Assembly (NCBI RefSeq): GCF_900240285.1
Contig: NZ_OESS01000001.1
Location: forward strand, 744,001-808,000
Direction of reading: 5' to 3'
DNA length: 64,000 bases
DNA from: Halobacillus sp. Marseille-P3879
GTDB taxonomy: Bacteria; Bacillota; Bacilli; Bacillales; Halobacillaceae
In this document: in pieces, positions 9,089 through 19,180 of the stretch
Position numbering within the stretch: the first letter of the stretch is position 1
Layout: every line of letters starts with the position of its first letter
The notes under the pieces: model-generated
The model's database searches: none
What the model was told of the DNA's origin: nothing
What the model saw: only the letters and a program-made list of their open reading frames with translations
Position numbers and translations under genes: made by a program

Positions 9089-9090
9089 CT

Positions 9091-9300
9091 TTACTCAATT
9101 CTTTTTTGCGGGTATGAATATTTTATTGAGTAATAATGATAGCGACCAATAGAGTCAGCTGACATAAGCTCTTCATATACATAGTCAGGTACACCAGAAT
9201 ACTCGTATAAACCATCTTGAAATCGAATCAATAGTTTGCAAGTCACGGGATTATAAGCCACAGCTTTTAGATGAGAAGATTTAACAGGAATCATATTCAA
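9091..9300 (-). CDS. KTSC domain protein
   Basis: A 69-residue protein matching the KTSC pattern: V.SS.L.AVAYN, a repeated strand LLIRFQDG.YEYSGVP, and a C-terminal SIGRYHYYSIKYSY. Such proteins are often phage-linked; one lysyl-tRNA synthetase fusion carries the domain, but the function is unclear. A TTG start at 9300 is preferred because AGGAGGTGG lies 7 nt before it; ATG 9294 is the alternative. Confidence 0.75.
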   Translation of the reverse strand: MNMIPVKSSHLKAVAYNPVTCKLLIRFQDGLYEYSGVPDYVYEELMSADSIGRYHYYSIKYSYPQKRIE

Positions 9301-9439
9301 GACTAGCCACCTCCTCCCCTTACTTTAAAACTGAAAAAAATACATTCCACTTTTGAAAATATGTTGGAGATAGTAAAGCTAGAACTTGTTATTTATCATT
9401 CATTTGAATTGGAGAGTATTAATGGAAATGGACGAGTGA

Positions 9440-9667
9440 CAGTAATAATACCGTTAACCTTATGAGTTGGCTTAGATCTGAAATTTGAGTCTCTGCCCGT
9501 GGACGGCCCAGAAGAAGATTTCGCCGCTTTCAACGTCGGGTTTCCCTGGGGATGAAAAGAAAGAGGATAGGGAGGATTTTATGAAAGTTCCTTTCATTTT
9601 TGCAATGTCATAGGAATAACTTTCCCTTTGATTGGGTAGAAGCCCCCTCAGGCTGAGGAGGCTTTTT
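9440..9667 (+). ncRNA. Candidate small RNA or leader with 10-aa ORF
   Basis: This stretch has no long gene but ends in a strong plus-strand terminator (9641-9667). It holds short paired GC-rich segments (such as CCCGTGGACGG near 9498). It also holds a tiny ORF at 9581-9613 (MKVPFIFAMS) behind a perfect AGGGAGGAT ribosome site. No known riboswitch was recognised. The 5' boundary is a guess. Confidence 0.25.
9641..9667 (+). terminator. Terminator pointing right, without an assigned gene
   Basis: AGCCCCCTCA/TGAGGAGGCT stem (one mismatch), 3-nt loop, T5. Its T run fits plus-strand transcription only, so something upstream on this strand is probably transcribed. Confidence 0.7.
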
Positions 9668-9670
9668 GAA

Positions 9671-9859
9671 TTATTGCCCGTCCATATCCGGAAGAGCTTT
9701 TTGCATGTTTTGAACAGGTCGGCTTTGTCTTGCTCTTTGCGTTAGTTGCTGCATTCCACCATTGCGGTTCATACGAGAAAACCCATACATTGCTGCAGCA
9801 CCAATAGCCCCAGCTGTACCTAAAGCTAACCATGAAGTTCCATTTCGTCTGCCATTCAT
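9671..9859 (-). CDS. Small DUF3918-like protein
   Basis: A 62-residue protein with one glycine/alanine-rich hydrophobic segment (ALGTAGAIGAAAMYGFSR) between basic ends, like small YrzQ/DUF3918 proteins of Bacilli. ATG 9859 follows AAAGGGTGATC. Function unknown; the 430 bp to the next gene hold only a weak 16-codon ORF (10123-10173) and a cre-like site near 10213-10226. Confidence 0.5.
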   Translation of the reverse strand: MNGRRNGTSWLALGTAGAIGAAAMYGFSRMNRNGGMQQLTQRARQSRPVQNMQKALPDMDGQ

Positions 9860-10292
9860 TTGTTGATCACCCTTTAATGAAGAAGTTTTAAGGTCCTTGT
9901 TAGGAACACGTTTAGTTTATCTATCTAAAGGCTCTTTAAACAGGTGATATTTATCTAAAACATCTGTATTTTTCCAGTTTAGTCCCAACAACAAAATTGA
10001 TGGTCACCTATACTTTTTAAAATAAAACAGAACCTGGCAGGTTAGAGTGTTTGGCGCAATGAGCCCACACAATGAATAATCTCTCCTGTTTATTGGCACA
10101 TTATACGGATGGAGAGGTTAGCATGGATAGCTTCCGCATACCATTAGATTCTTCTGTTTCATTGGACGACTAAATGGCCTTTGTGATACTTTCATTCTTC
10201 GGCCCTTTCTAAGATAAACGCTTTCATAATTCTGAAAAAAATACTGTCCGGCCGCTTTAAGTCAGGAAGTTAAAGGACTTGAATTCCAAATC

Positions 10293-11699
10293 TTATAGAC
10301 CTATTTCTGCACTTCTTTCATTAACTTGTCGATTTTCTCCAATTTGTTCAATTTCTTCTAAACTGCGACCGCGCGTTTCAGGAACACGTGTCCGGATAAA
10401 TAGAACTCCGAGTAAACAAATAACGCCGAAGATGGCAAACACAGCTTCTTGAGCCATCGAAGCGGTCATAATTGGAAATAGCAGTCCCACTAAGAAAGAT
10501 CCGATCCAGTTAAAGGAGGAAGCTAATCCTGACGCACTCCCGCGAATGGCCAATGGGAAAATCTCCCCAACGATTACCCAGGTTAAAGGAGCCCACGTGA
10601 ATGAATAAAGGGCTACATAGATACTTAAAAACACAACCACCATCATAGGGCTGGCATTAGGAATGACTAAATTCAATACGGACGGCAGAATAAAGGACAG
10701 TCCCATAATGGTTCCGCCTACGGTTAGTAAAGTACGACGATTAAATTTATCAGCAATCACGAGGAACAGTAAGGAACCCAGTACGAGAATAACTCCTTGA
10801 ATAATTGGCCACATCAACGCTGAACTAGCTTCATGCCCTGTTGCATTTTCTACAATCAATGGAATGTAATAAAAGATTGCATTTGCCCCCTGGAATTGTT
10901 GAAAAGCAGCAACGCCTAAACCGGCAATGACTAAATAACGGTATTTATTACTTAAGAGCGTACTCCATGACACTTTTTGATTACGCTTTTGTTCTTCTCT
11001 GGCCATTTCCTGGATTTGTACAATTTCAGAATCAATTTCTTTTTTGTTAGAGCGAAGATAGCCCAACACCTTACGAGCTTCATCAAGTTTATTGTTCTTA
11101 ATTAAAAAACGTGGTGATTCAGGTAATCTTAACATACCGAAGTATAAGACCAGAGCAGGTACAGCAGCCATACCAAGCATCATCCGCCATGCCATGGTTA
11201 CCGGCAGATCTTTCAATAAATAATCAACAATGTAGGAAAGTAACATTCCAGAAACAATCATAGTTTGATTAATTCCTGACAGTCGTCCCCGTAAACGGGC
11301 AGGTGCCATTTCTGACATATAAGCTGGGACGAGGGCAGAAGCCGCACCAACGGCCAATCCTAATAACACACGAGCAACCACTAGAAATAGGATCCCATTA
11401 TGAGGAGCTATTCCTGAGAAAATAGATCCAACGACAAAAATAACAGCAGATATTAAAATCATCTTGCGTCGTCCTAAACGGTCAGAAAGCTTCCCGGCCA
11501 GGAAACCTCCAAAGATAGCTCCCAACATCACCGAAGAGGTAATCCAGCCAATGGCCCCTGCACTGTTTTCAAGGTTCCAGTCATTTTGCAAGAAGGGTAA
11601 TGCCCCTGTCATAACACCGATATCATAACCGAAGAGAATGCCTGCGAAAGCACCAAAAAAATATATGAAGCGACTGGAAATTTTCTTTTCTTTTTGCAT
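10293..11699 (-). CDS. araE: Sugar-porter MFS transporter, probable arabinose:H+ symporter
   Basis: A 468-residue, 12-helix transporter. Sugar-porter signatures are present: GKLSDRLGRRK after helix 2, PESPRFL before the central loop, and PETRGRSLEEIE at the C-terminus. Its length matches B. subtilis AraE (464). ATG 11699 follows GAGGAGGAAA. It lies downstream of araA on the same strand with its own cre site, so arabinose (or xylose/galactose) import is the likely role. The name rests on context. Confidence 0.75.
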   Translation of the reverse strand: MQKEKKISSRFIYFFGAFAGILFGYDIGVMTGALPFLQNDWNLENSAGAIGWITSSVMLGAIFGGFLAGKLSDRLGRRKMILISAVIFVVGSIFSGIAPHNGILFLVVARVLLGLAVGAASALVPAYMSEMAPARLRGRLSGINQTMIVSGMLLSYIVDYLLKDLPVTMAWRMMLGMAAVPALVLYFGMLRLPESPRFLIKNNKLDEARKVLGYLRSNKKEIDSEIVQIQEMAREEQKRNQKVSWSTLLSNKYRYLVIAGLGVAAFQQFQGANAIFYYIPLIVENATGHEASSALMWPIIQGVILVLGSLLFLVIADKFNRRTLLTVGGTIMGLSFILPSVLNLVIPNASPMMVVVFLSIYVALYSFTWAPLTWVIVGEIFPLAIRGSASGLASSFNWIGSFLVGLLFPIMTASMAQEAVFAIFGVICLLGVLFIRTRVPETRGRSLEEIEQIGENRQVNERSAEIGL

Positions 11700-11767
11700 G
11701 ATAGTTTCCTCCTCAACCCTCACGTTTTAACAAATTCAATGCTAAAAACATAGTTTCACACCGAAAT

Positions 11768-11781
11768 ATGAAGCGTTTTCA
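11768..11781 (-). promoter_or_regulatory. Catabolite-responsive element (cre)
   Basis: On the minus strand TGAAAACGCTTCAT matches the CcpA consensus at 13 of 14 positions, 69 bp before the transporter start. It predicts glucose repression of the transporter separately from araBDA. Confidence 0.7.
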
Positions 11782-11846
11782 ACTTTTTTTAAAAAAATAG
11801 AATCCCGCTCCCAATTTGAAGCATCTGCTGACTGGAATACTTCTAT

Positions 11847-11885
11847 CTACCTCCAGGAAAGCCGCAGAACTTTCCTGGAGGGTAG
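11847..11885 (-). promoter_or_regulatory. Strong stem-loop between araA and the transporter
   Basis: A stem of about 15 bp (CTACCTCCAGGAAAG with its complement) lies just behind the araA stop. No T run follows on the minus strand, so it may stabilise the araBDA mRNA or cause partial attenuation rather than full termination. Confidence 0.6.
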
Positions 11886-11890
11886 AAATT

Positions 11891-13315
11891 TTACTTGATG
11901 GTTACGTAGTCCAGGTCCACCAGTTTTGCGTAAGCAATAATTTGATCTGTTGTCAGATTTAATGAAACCACGGTATGGTGGCCGCCCCCGTTTTCTATCC
12001 AGGCTTTCACCCCATCCTGGAAGTTTGGCTTAACATCCCAGAGCACGCGGGCTACTGGAAGCTTTGGAGCTTCAACAGTGGGCTCAAATGCAGAAACTTC
12101 GTTGATTAAGAGCTTGTAATGAGTACCAAAGTCAGCCATTGAAACAACGACGCCGTCACCTGCTTTGCCGTCAAACACTAAACGTGCTGGATCTTCTTTA
12201 TCGCCGATACCTAGAGGAGATACGATGATTTTTGGTTTGCTGCTTGCGAGCGTTGGATCCACTTCAAGCATATGGGATTGAAGAATTGATTCTTGACCAG
12301 CTGCTAACTCATAAGTGTAATCTTCCATAAAGCCAGTGGACTGGTTATGGCTCATCACTTTTAGTAAACGATCGAGCGCTGCCGTCTTCCAGTCACCTTC
12401 CGCTGCAAATCCATATCCCTGCGCCATTAAACGTTGAACAGCAAGGCCGGGAAGCTGTCTCATCCCGTGTAAATCTTCAAAGTTAGTGGTAAATGCGTTG
12501 TAGCCGCCTTCATCAAGGAAACGTTTAATCGCAATTTCATAGCTTGCCTGTACTTTTACACTTGCTTCCCAGTCTTCTTGACTATAAGTTCCATAATCAA
12601 ACTCATAAAGTTCTGCATATTCGCCAAATAGAGCATCAATTTCCTCGTCTTTAACAGCATCCACGTATTGAACTAGGTCGCCAATGCCATAGTAGTCCAC
12701 GGTCCATCCAAATTGAATCTGCGCCTCAACTTTATCCCCTTCAGTCACTCCAACGTGACGCATATTGTCACCGAAGCGAGCGACTTTGATGTTAAAACTC
12801 TCGTTAAAAGCAACCGCTGCGTCCATCCATTCTGCAATTTGCTTCTGGACTTCCGGACGTTCCCAATACCCGACGACAACTTTATTGTTTTTCTTCAAAC
12901 GGGCATTGATAAACCCATATTCACGGTCACCATGAGCCGATTGGTTCAGGTTCATGAAATCCATATCGATCGTTTCCCATGGAATACTTTCGTTGAATTG
13001 TGTGGCTAGATGGAGCAGGGGTTTTTGTAATAGTTTGGTTCCGCGAATCCACATTTTCGCAGGGGAGAAGGTATGCATCCATGTAATAACACCTGCCACC
13101 TCGTCACGATAATTGACTTCTTTCATTACATTTGTAATCTTATCTGCACTCACAGCTAAATCCTGCAACACAACGGGGTAAGGTAAAACACCGCTTTCAT
13201 TTAAGGCATCTGTCATGGTTTGTGCGTGTGCTTTAACTTCTGCTAATGCTTCCTCCCCATAAAGATGCTGTGATCCTACGACCAACCAAAATTCTTTGTT
13301 TTCTATTGCTGACAT
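11891..13315 (-). CDS. araA: L-arabinose isomerase
   Basis: A 474-residue cytoplasmic isomerase converting L-arabinose to L-ribulose. It begins [17 protein letters not shown], the hallmark AraA N-terminus, with [17 protein letters not shown] and [12 protein letters not shown] as further signatures. The length is normal. It is third in araB-araD-araA. The two upstream genes should convert its product to D-xylulose 5-phosphate. Confidence 0.97.
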   Translation of the reverse strand: MSAIENKEFWLVVGSQHLYGEEALAEVKAHAQTMTDALNESGVLPYPVVLQDLAVSADKITNVMKEVNYRDEVAGVITWMHTFSPAKMWIRGTKLLQKPLLHLATQFNESIPWETIDMDFMNLNQSAHGDREYGFINARLKKNNKVVVGYWERPEVQKQIAEWMDAAVAFNESFNIKVARFGDNMRHVGVTEGDKVEAQIQFGWTVDYYGIGDLVQYVDAVKDEEIDALFGEYAELYEFDYGTYSQEDWEASVKVQASYEIAIKRFLDEGGYNAFTTNFEDLHGMRQLPGLAVQRLMAQGYGFAAEGDWKTAALDRLLKVMSHNQSTGFMEDYTYELAAGQESILQSHMLEVDPTLASSKPKIIVSPLGIGDKEDPARLVFDGKAGDGVVVSMADFGTHYKLLINEVSAFEPTVEAPKLPVARVLWDVKPNFQDGVKAWIENGGGHHTVVSLNLTTDQIIAYAKLVDLDYVTIK

Positions 13316-13348
13316 AGTTATCCTCTTTTCTTTATTTAATAATTTGGT

Positions 13349-14044
13349 TTACTTCTGCCCGTAATAGGCATTTTCTCCATGTTTTCGTAGATAGTGTTTA
13401 TCTAAAATCCGCTGTGGCAGCTCTTGAGCAAAATGATTTAATTCGCGTGCAAATAAATTCATTTTCGAAATTTCCTCCAGCACCACACTGTTGATGACCG
13501 CTGACTTTACATCTTTGCCCCAGGTAAACGGAGCATGTCCATGAAGTAAGACACCTGGAACTGCTAAAACATCCAGGCCGCGCTCTTCAAAAGTTTCGAT
13601 GATCACGTTGCCGGTTTCAGCTTCATAACTACGGTCAATCTCTTCCTGTGTTAAGTATCGTGCACATGGGACGGAACCATAGAATGTATCCGCATGAGTG
13701 GTTCCCATAGCTGGCACATCAAGCCCAGCTTGAGCCCAGATGGTCGCCCATGTGGAGTGGGTGTGTGCGATACCGCCGATTTGTGGATAATGCTTATAAA
13801 GTACGGCATGCGTCGGGGAATCCGATGAAGGATTTAATTCTCCTTCGACCACATTGCCATTTAAATCAACTACCACCATGTCACTGGCTTTCATAGTTTC
13901 ATAGTCGACACCACTTGGTTTAATCACGAACAGGCCGCTTTCACGATCAATCGCACTTGCGTTTCCCCACGTGTATTTCACCAGTCCCTGCTTTGGTAAT
14001 TCTAAGTTCGCGTGAAACACTTCTTCTTTTAGTTGTTCTAACAC
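13349..14044 (-). CDS. araD: L-ribulose-5-phosphate 4-epimerase
   Basis: A 231-residue class II aldolase-fold epimerase. Metal-ligand histidines are seen in HTHSTWATIW and in HGHAPFTWG; the N-terminal KYTWGNASA is typical. It makes D-xylulose 5-phosphate for the pentose phosphate pathway. It starts one base after the araB stop, so the two are coupled. Confidence 0.96.
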   Translation of the reverse strand: MLEQLKEEVFHANLELPKQGLVKYTWGNASAIDRESGLFVIKPSGVDYETMKASDMVVVDLNGNVVEGELNPSSDSPTHAVLYKHYPQIGGIAHTHSTWATIWAQAGLDVPAMGTTHADTFYGSVPCARYLTQEEIDRSYEAETGNVIIETFEERGLDVLAVPGVLLHGHAPFTWGKDVKSAVINSVVLEEISKMNLFARELNHFAQELPQRILDKHYLRKHGENAYYGQK

Positions 14045-14045
14045 G

Positions 14046-15653
14046 TCAACCCCTCCAGTTCTCCACTAGATTTTCTACAGCGCTCCGCTCAATCACTAAT
14101 CCTTCTTTATATCGTTCAATAAATGTTTCAAATCCTTCCACGTCAAATCGATCCGGGTGAATTTCTTGTACTTCAACCTCGGAAAAAACTTTTTGATCGA
14201 GGAAATCTTCTAAACTTTCATCATGATCTTTGTTCGTCATATAAGAGGCTAGAACAGCCATTCCCCAGGCCCCTCCTTCTCCTGCTGTTTCCATAACGGA
14301 AATCGGAGTATTCATGGCAGCTGCCACGATTTTTTGCCCGACGATAGGGGTGATAAACAAACCACCATGCCCCAGGATGCTGTCCACAGACACATTTTCT
14401 TCTTTCATCAGAATATCCATCCCAATTTTTAAAGCACCAAAAGCCGTAAAAAGATGGGTGCGCATAAAGTTGGCTAAGTTAAAGTTACTCTCAGGCGAAC
14501 GAACAAATAGGGGGCGGCCTTCCTCTAATCCCGTAATATTCTCCCCTGAGTAATAACCGTAGCTAAGCAATCCACCACCATCCGGATCAGCTTTCAATGC
14601 TTGATTGAACATCACCGTGAATAATTCATTCGTTTCAACCTTTTGTCCCATCGCTTCATAAAATTCTCGGAACAATCCGATCCAGGCATCGATATCGCTT
14701 GAACAGTTATTCGCGTGAACCATGGCAACCGGAATCCCGTTAGGCGTAGTGACCAAATCGATTTCGGGATACACTTTAGAAAGTTCCTTCTCTAACACCA
14801 TCATGGCAAAAACTGACGTTCCTACTGATACGTTTCCTGTCCGTTTCCGCACACTGTTTGTAGCAACCATCCCTGTCCCTGCGTCTCCTTCAGGCGGGCA
14901 GAAGGGGATGCCTGGTTGTAAATTTTCTGATCGATCTAGAATTTTTGCTCCGATATCCGTCAATTCACCGGCTCTTTCGCCAGACAGATAAACGTCAGGC
15001 AGAATGTCTTTCAGCTTCCAGGAGTAGCCTTTGGGCGCGATTAACTCATCAAACTGCTTCACCATCGATTTATTGTAGTTCTGCGTTGATTCATCAATCG
15101 GAAACATTCCCGAAGCATCTCCAATCCCAATGACTTTCTTACCAGTCAGCAACCAGTGAATAAATCCAGATAATGTGGTGATGTAGTCCACGCGTGGTAA
15201 ATGTCTCTCTTCATCTAAAACCGCTTGATAAAGGTGGGCAATGCTCCAACGTTCCGGGATATTGTATTGAAATGTATCCGTTAATTCATCTGCTGCCACA
15301 CTGGTTGTTGCATTACGCCAGGTCCGAAATGGAACAAGCAGCTCCCCGGTCTGGTCAAAAGCCATATAGCCGTGCATCATCGCCGAAATTCCGATCGAAC
15401 CGATTTTCCGAATCGTCATTCCGTAATTGCGTTCCACTTCTCGTTTTAATTCACTATAAGCGGTTTGCAGTCCAGTGATTAGATCTAATAAGTTGTACGT
15501 CCAAATTCCGTTTTCCAATCGGTTTTCCCAACCATAACTACCCGTTGCAATTGTTTTAAAATTTTTATCGACCAACACTGCTTTAATACGTGTCGACCCT
15601 AATTCGATTCCAAGTGTTGTCTCGCCATTAGCAATCTTTTGTTTATTTTTCAA
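14046..15653 (-). CDS. araB: Ribulokinase, FGGY family
   Basis: A 535-residue FGGY kinase beginning [16 protein letters not shown]. It has [24 protein letters not shown] and GHGGLF. It phosphorylates L-ribulose. Start TTG 15653 is chosen because GAGGAGATT lies 7 nt before it. First gene of araBDA, driven by the promoter at 15739-15767 and repressed by the divergently encoded AraR. Confidence 0.9.
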   Translation of the reverse strand: MKNKQKIANGETTLGIELGSTRIKAVLVDKNFKTIATGSYGWENRLENGIWTYNLLDLITGLQTAYSELKREVERNYGMTIRKIGSIGISAMMHGYMAFDQTGELLVPFRTWRNATTSVAADELTDTFQYNIPERWSIAHLYQAVLDEERHLPRVDYITTLSGFIHWLLTGKKVIGIGDASGMFPIDESTQNYNKSMVKQFDELIAPKGYSWKLKDILPDVYLSGERAGELTDIGAKILDRSENLQPGIPFCPPEGDAGTGMVATNSVRKRTGNVSVGTSVFAMMVLEKELSKVYPEIDLVTTPNGIPVAMVHANNCSSDIDAWIGLFREFYEAMGQKVETNELFTVMFNQALKADPDGGGLLSYGYYSGENITGLEEGRPLFVRSPESNFNLANFMRTHLFTAFGALKIGMDILMKEENVSVDSILGHGGLFITPIVGQKIVAAAMNTPISVMETAGEGGAWGMAVLASYMTNKDHDESLEDFLDQKVFSEVEVQEIHPDRFDVEGFETFIERYKEGLVIERSAVENLVENWRG

Positions 15654-15667
15654 GGTAATCTCCTCTC

Positions 15668-15681
15668 TGGCAGCGGTTTCA
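15668..15681 (-). promoter_or_regulatory. cre-like site in the araB leader
   Basis: TGAAACCGCTGCCA on the minus strand fits the CcpA consensus at 12 of 14 positions, between the araB promoter and start. A weaker match (11 of 14) lies near 15708-15721. Confidence 0.45.
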
Positions 15682-15738
15682 ATTTCTTTAATAATAAGAA
15701 GACGCTTTCCGTTTTTGCTGAAGGTTAATTACAGATTC

Positions 15739-15767
15739 AGTATAATTTCTGTACGTACATATGTCAA
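15739..15767 (-). promoter_or_regulatory. araBDA promoter
   Basis: On the minus strand TTGACA (15767-15762), a 17-nt spacer and TATACT (15744-15739), close to the sigma-A ideal. The AraR box 15746-15762 fills the spacer, so repressor binding would exclude polymerase. Confidence 0.85.
15746..15762. promoter_or_regulatory. AraR operator 1
   Basis: TTTCTGTACGTACATAT, a palindrome around GTAC with the family's ATTTGTAC-type arms. It sits between -35 and -10 of araB. Confidence 0.8.
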
Positions 15768-15777
15768 CAAACAAAAA

Positions 15778-15794
15778 AATATGTACTTACAATT
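15778..15794. promoter_or_regulatory. AraR operator 2
   Basis: AATATGTACTTACAATT, 32 bp (about three helical turns) from operator 1, a spacing suited to cooperative binding as at B. subtilis ara promoters. Confidence 0.75.
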
Positions 15795-15889
15795 GATCCT
15801 GGAATGGTCCTGTTAACTTCTCGTTTATATTTGAACAGTAGTGAATCATACACATGGGGGACGTATAAATTCATTTAAAAACATGGTAT

Positions 15890-15906
15890 AATATGTACGT
15901 ACAAAT
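15890..15906. promoter_or_regulatory. AraR operator 3 over the araR -10
   Basis: AATATGTACGTACAAAT overlaps a TATAAT at 15887-15892 before araR, indicating autorepression. Confidence 0.8.
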
Positions 15907-15958
15907 AATCAGAACAAACAAAATGGAATCGCGATCAAATAAGAAATAGGTGATTGAA

Positions 15959-17044
15959 ATGAAACCGAAATATCAGGTCCTCATTGATGATATAAAAAGT
16001 AAAATCCTTGCAGGAGAATACGACATTGGAGAACGAATCCCTACGGAAACCGGGCTGCAGGAAATATACAGTGTGAGTCGACAAACCGTTCGAAAAGCTA
16101 TTCTGGAACTGTCAAATGAAGGATTCTTAAAAAGTGAAAAGGGATCAGGGACGTATGTAAGTAATCAATATCAGTCAAAATCCAGTGGGAAATCCACTAA
16201 TAAATCCATAGGGGTCATCACCACTTATATTTCGGATTACATTTTTCCCTCTATCATTCGAGGTATTGAAGGAAGGTTAAACGAGGAAAATTATTCGTTG
16301 CTGTTAGCCAGTACAAATAACGATGTAGAACAAGAAAGAAAAGCTCTGGAGATGATGTTGTCATTCGGAGTGGATGGGCTGATTGTGGAACCTACGAAAA
16401 GTAATTTATACAATCCTAATATTGCTTATTACCTATCGTTTAAGGAGCAGGATGTGCCTTTTACCATGATTAATGCTTATTATGAAGAATTAGAGGTGCC
16501 TTTCTTCTGTCTTGATGACGTAAAGTCAAGCTATCTCGCAACAAGCGAGTTGATTTCCAAGGGCCACACGCAAATTGGATTAATTTCAAAAAGTGATGAT
16601 TTGCAAGGGAAATATCGAATGAAGGGCTATATCAAAGCGCTTGGAGAAGCCAAACTACGGTTTCAACCAGAGCACGTGCTTTCTTTCGATACTGAAACAA
16701 AACTGGACTTATACACTAACTTAAAGAAGTTTCTAACCGAGAATAGAGACGAGTTGACTGCCATCGTCTGCTACAATGACGAAGTTGGGTTAGAAGTAGT
16801 AAATGTATGCAACCAACTTGGCATTTCGATCCCTGATGAATTGTCAATCATTGGCCAGGATAACTCTTATATTGCCAGAAATGCTAATATCAAACTAACC
16901 ACCCTCACACACCCCCAGGAACAAATGGGGCGTGAAGCAGCAGATTGGGTGATTAAAAAGCTACAGGGAAACAAGGATTTACCCAATGAAACTTATTATC
17001 AGCCAGAGTTAATAGAAGGCGTTACTGTAAAAAAGTTAAACTAA
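15959..17044 (+). CDS. araR: Arabinose operon repressor, GntR-LacI chimera
   Basis: A 361-residue repressor. Residues 1-70 form a GntR winged helix (PTETGLQEIYSVSRQTVRKAILEL). The rest is a LacI-type periplasmic-binding domain (IGVITTYISDYIFPSIIRGIE). This domain combination and the length match B. subtilis AraR (362). L-arabinose should release it from the three operators between it and araB. ATG 15959 follows AGGTGA; GTG 15950 is less likely. Confidence 0.95.
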   Translation: MKPKYQVLIDDIKSKILAGEYDIGERIPTETGLQEIYSVSRQTVRKAILELSNEGFLKSEKGSGTYVSNQYQSKSSGKSTNKSIGVITTYISDYIFPSIIRGIEGRLNEENYSLLLASTNNDVEQERKALEMMLSFGVDGLIVEPTKSNLYNPNIAYYLSFKEQDVPFTMINAYYEELEVPFFCLDDVKSSYLATSELISKGHTQIGLISKSDDLQGKYRMKGYIKALGEAKLRFQPEHVLSFDTETKLDLYTNLKKFLTENRDELTAIVCYNDEVGLEVVNVCNQLGISIPDELSIIGQDNSYIARNANIKLTTLTHPQEQMGREAADWVIKKLQGNKDLPNETYYQPELIEGVTVKKLN

Positions 17045-17121
17045 TTGATAATCGGCAGCAGAAGTAATACAGTCTTGAAACTACTAAGACTGAATGAGGG
17101 CTGAGTCGTATGTTCTTAGAT

Positions 17122-17166
17122 AAATAACCCATCCTTTTCCTGATTGGGTAAAAGGCTGGGTTATTT
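17122..17166 (+). terminator. Probable araR terminator
   Basis: AAATAACCCA/TGGGTTATTT inverted repeat about 80 bp after the araR stop, with T-rich flanks. Confidence 0.55.
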
Positions 17167-17391
17167 CTATTCTCAGGTGGATCAATTTTATGAGGCTTGA
17201 ATAAGTCAGATATACTAACCATCTCATCCACTCTTTGAGGGGCATTACTACAAAAGTAAATACTAGAGCTTCTTTTGCAGGAAATGAGAAGGACGATTAT
17301 AAGGATGCTCCCTAAAACCAAAGGAACTGGGGTATAAGTAAAGCAGTGATGTCAAAAACGAACGCTCGTATAAACGCAGGTCATTAGCGTA

Positions 17392-17507
17392 GTCAAAATT
17401 CGCAGACTCCTGTGGGAATAGCGCGAGCGGAAGATCCCGCAGGAAAGCGCTCTTTGCTTTCTGAGGAAGCTTAAGGCCGTGCCCACTTAAAAGCGAAGTA
17501 TTTTGAC
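17392..17507. repeat. Intergenic palindromic repeat element (GC-rich core)
   Basis: Outer arms GTCAAAA/TTTTGAC flank a GC-rich core with CCTGTGGGA/TCCCGCAGG and a GCGCGAGCGGAAG loop. From memory, this core resembles dispersed repeats seen in many Bacillaceae intergenic regions. It lies between the araR and rocR ends and contains no gene. Confidence 0.6.
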
Positions 17508-17617
17508 GAAGCGATGGTGTGAATTCTCTTTATCAGCAATAATCCGAATGATTTATTCAGTTTTGTCCCAGCCTGCTGACTTTTACTCTATGCTTTTAAT
17601 GAATTATAAACACGAAC

Positions 17618-19018
17618 TCATAAGTTAAACTTTTTCAATCTGTATTGTAAGCTTTGCCTGCTGATGCCAAGAATTTTTGCAGCCCTTGAGATATTATTGT
17701 TATTTTTGGCAAGAACCTGCTGCACGTAATATTTTTCAACCTCTGTCATCTTTTCGCGTAGTGTTTTAGTGCTTTCGGATGGTTCACTTTCCTCTATAGA
17801 TGGCTCTTTCTCCCCCTGGTACTTGGTTCTAAATCTTCCAGGCAGGTCCTGGATGGTGATTACTTCTTCCCCCATAATTAAATTCATCGTACCTTCTATG
17901 GTATGTTCCAGTTCCCTGACATTGCCCGGCCATTCATGTTGCTGCAGCAATTGGTTGACTTCTTCGCTGATCCCTTTGATATCCATATTAAATAAGTCAT
18001 TATATTTATCTATAAAACTCTGAGTCAACTGCGGAATGTCTTCCTTTCTTTCGCGGAGTGGGGGAATGAACAACGTGACTACACTAAGCCGATAGTATAA
18101 GTCCTTTCTCAGCCGGTTGTTGGCAACGGCGTCCACGGGATCCTCGTTAATTGTAGCAATGATACGCACATCCACCTCTTTATCTTTCATATCTCCGACT
18201 CTTCTAATCGATTTATCCTGAATGACTCTTAATAGTTTGGCCTGAAGGGCAGGCTCTAATGAGTTGACTTCGTCTAACAGCAGTGTACCTCCGTCCGCCT
18301 GTTCAAACAGACCAGGTCGATCGATTGCTCCGGTAAAAGCTCCTTTTTTTGTACCAAACAATAAACTTTCCATTAAGCTGTCAGGAATGGCGGCACAGTT
18401 TTGAGAGATGAAAGGGGCCCTTGATCGGTCACTGCCATTATGGATACTCTGAGCAAATAACTCTTTGCCTGTTCCTGTTTCCCCGACTACCAGCACAGAT
18501 GATGAGGTTCGTGTTGCTCTTTTTGCCTCATCCACTACCGTATTTATCAAATGGCTCTGGCCGATAATTTTATCAAAGGTAAATTTCCCATTTTGCTTAT
18601 TAATCACGTTTTCTTTAATGACTCTTTCTAATTGTGTAACGTCTTTCGCGATTTCAATAGCTCCGGTAATTTTCCCCTCCTCTTTTATAGGAAAGGAATT
18701 ATTGATGGTGGTAATTTCTTTTCCTTTGTTATTGAAATAGGTTTGTTTCACGTTTTGGGTCGTTTTCCCGGTTTTTAATGCATTCACAAGGGTACTATTT
18801 TGGCTGTCGCTGAATTTAAAAACATCCAGTAGATCTTTGTCGAGCACATCTTCGCTCCCCATAGCTTCAATCTCCATCATTTTTTTGTTGTAAATGATGG
18901 TCTTTCCTTTGTCATTAATCACGTGAATCCCGACGTCTACTTCATTTAATAGATTTTCATATAATTGATTCATTCTAGCTAATGATTGGACATCTTTGGT
19001 GTTCATGTTAACCATCAT
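17618..19018 (-). CDS. rocR: Sigma-54-dependent activator, RocR-like
   Basis: A 466-residue enhancer-binding protein. N-terminal PAS sensor (residues about 15-130), AAA+ domain with Walker A GETGTGKE, the sigma-54 contact loop GAFTGA and LRKDLYYRL, and a C-terminal Fis-type helix-turn-helix ([19 protein letters not shown]). Same architecture and length as B. subtilis RocR (461). It is divergent from rocD, whose upstream region holds a matching site and a -24/-12 promoter. The ligand is probably ornithine or citrulline. Confidence 0.85.
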   Translation of the reverse strand: MMVNMNTKDVQSLARMNQLYENLLNEVDVGIHVINDKGKTIIYNKKMMEIEAMGSEDVLDKDLLDVFKFSDSQNSTLVNALKTGKTTQNVKQTYFNNKGKEITTINNSFPIKEEGKITGAIEIAKDVTQLERVIKENVINKQNGKFTFDKIIGQSHLINTVVDEAKRATRTSSSVLVVGETGTGKELFAQSIHNGSDRSRAPFISQNCAAIPDSLMESLLFGTKKGAFTGAIDRPGLFEQADGGTLLLDEVNSLEPALQAKLLRVIQDKSIRRVGDMKDKEVDVRIIATINEDPVDAVANNRLRKDLYYRLSVVTLFIPPLRERKEDIPQLTQSFIDKYNDLFNMDIKGISEEVNQLLQQHEWPGNVRELEHTIEGTMNLIMGEEVITIQDLPGRFRTKYQGEKEPSIEESEPSESTKTLREKMTEVEKYYVQQVLAKNNNNISRAAKILGISRQSLQYRLKKFNL

Positions 19019-19113
19019 ATCCCGCCCTTATATGCTTGATATGTTTATTTTAATAGAACGAGCGTCTGACTGCAAAATAAATTGGCGGGTGTTTCAGCTC
19101 TCCTCGCAGACTT

Positions 19114-19130
19114 CGCAAAATTATTTTGCG
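19114..19130. promoter_or_regulatory. RocR-type upstream activating sequence
   Basis: Perfect palindrome CGCAAAAT-T-ATTTTGCG, the known RocR/AhrC-region UAS pattern CAAAA-N-TTTTG, 50 bp before the -24 element. A degenerate half copy (TGCAAAATAAATT) lies near 19072. Confidence 0.75.
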
Positions 19131-19149
19131 TTATTAGTCTTCCTTTTTT

Positions 19150-19163
19150 ATAAAACGCTTTCA
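19150..19163 (+). promoter_or_regulatory. cre-like site before rocD
   Basis: ATAAAACGCTTTCA matches 12 of 14 CcpA consensus positions. It lies between the UAS and the sigma-54 promoter, so catabolite repression is plausible. Confidence 0.45.
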
Positions 19164-19180
19164 AATCAAAGTTTATGAAG

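Noticed and set aside
10213..10226. cre site downstream of the sugar porter
   Set aside because: GATAAACGCTTTCA fits partly (12 of 14) but no promoter or start is linked to it.
17022..17321. 99-codon minus-strand frame
   Set aside because: It overlaps the araR 3' end and terminator, has no ribosome site and low-complexity content.
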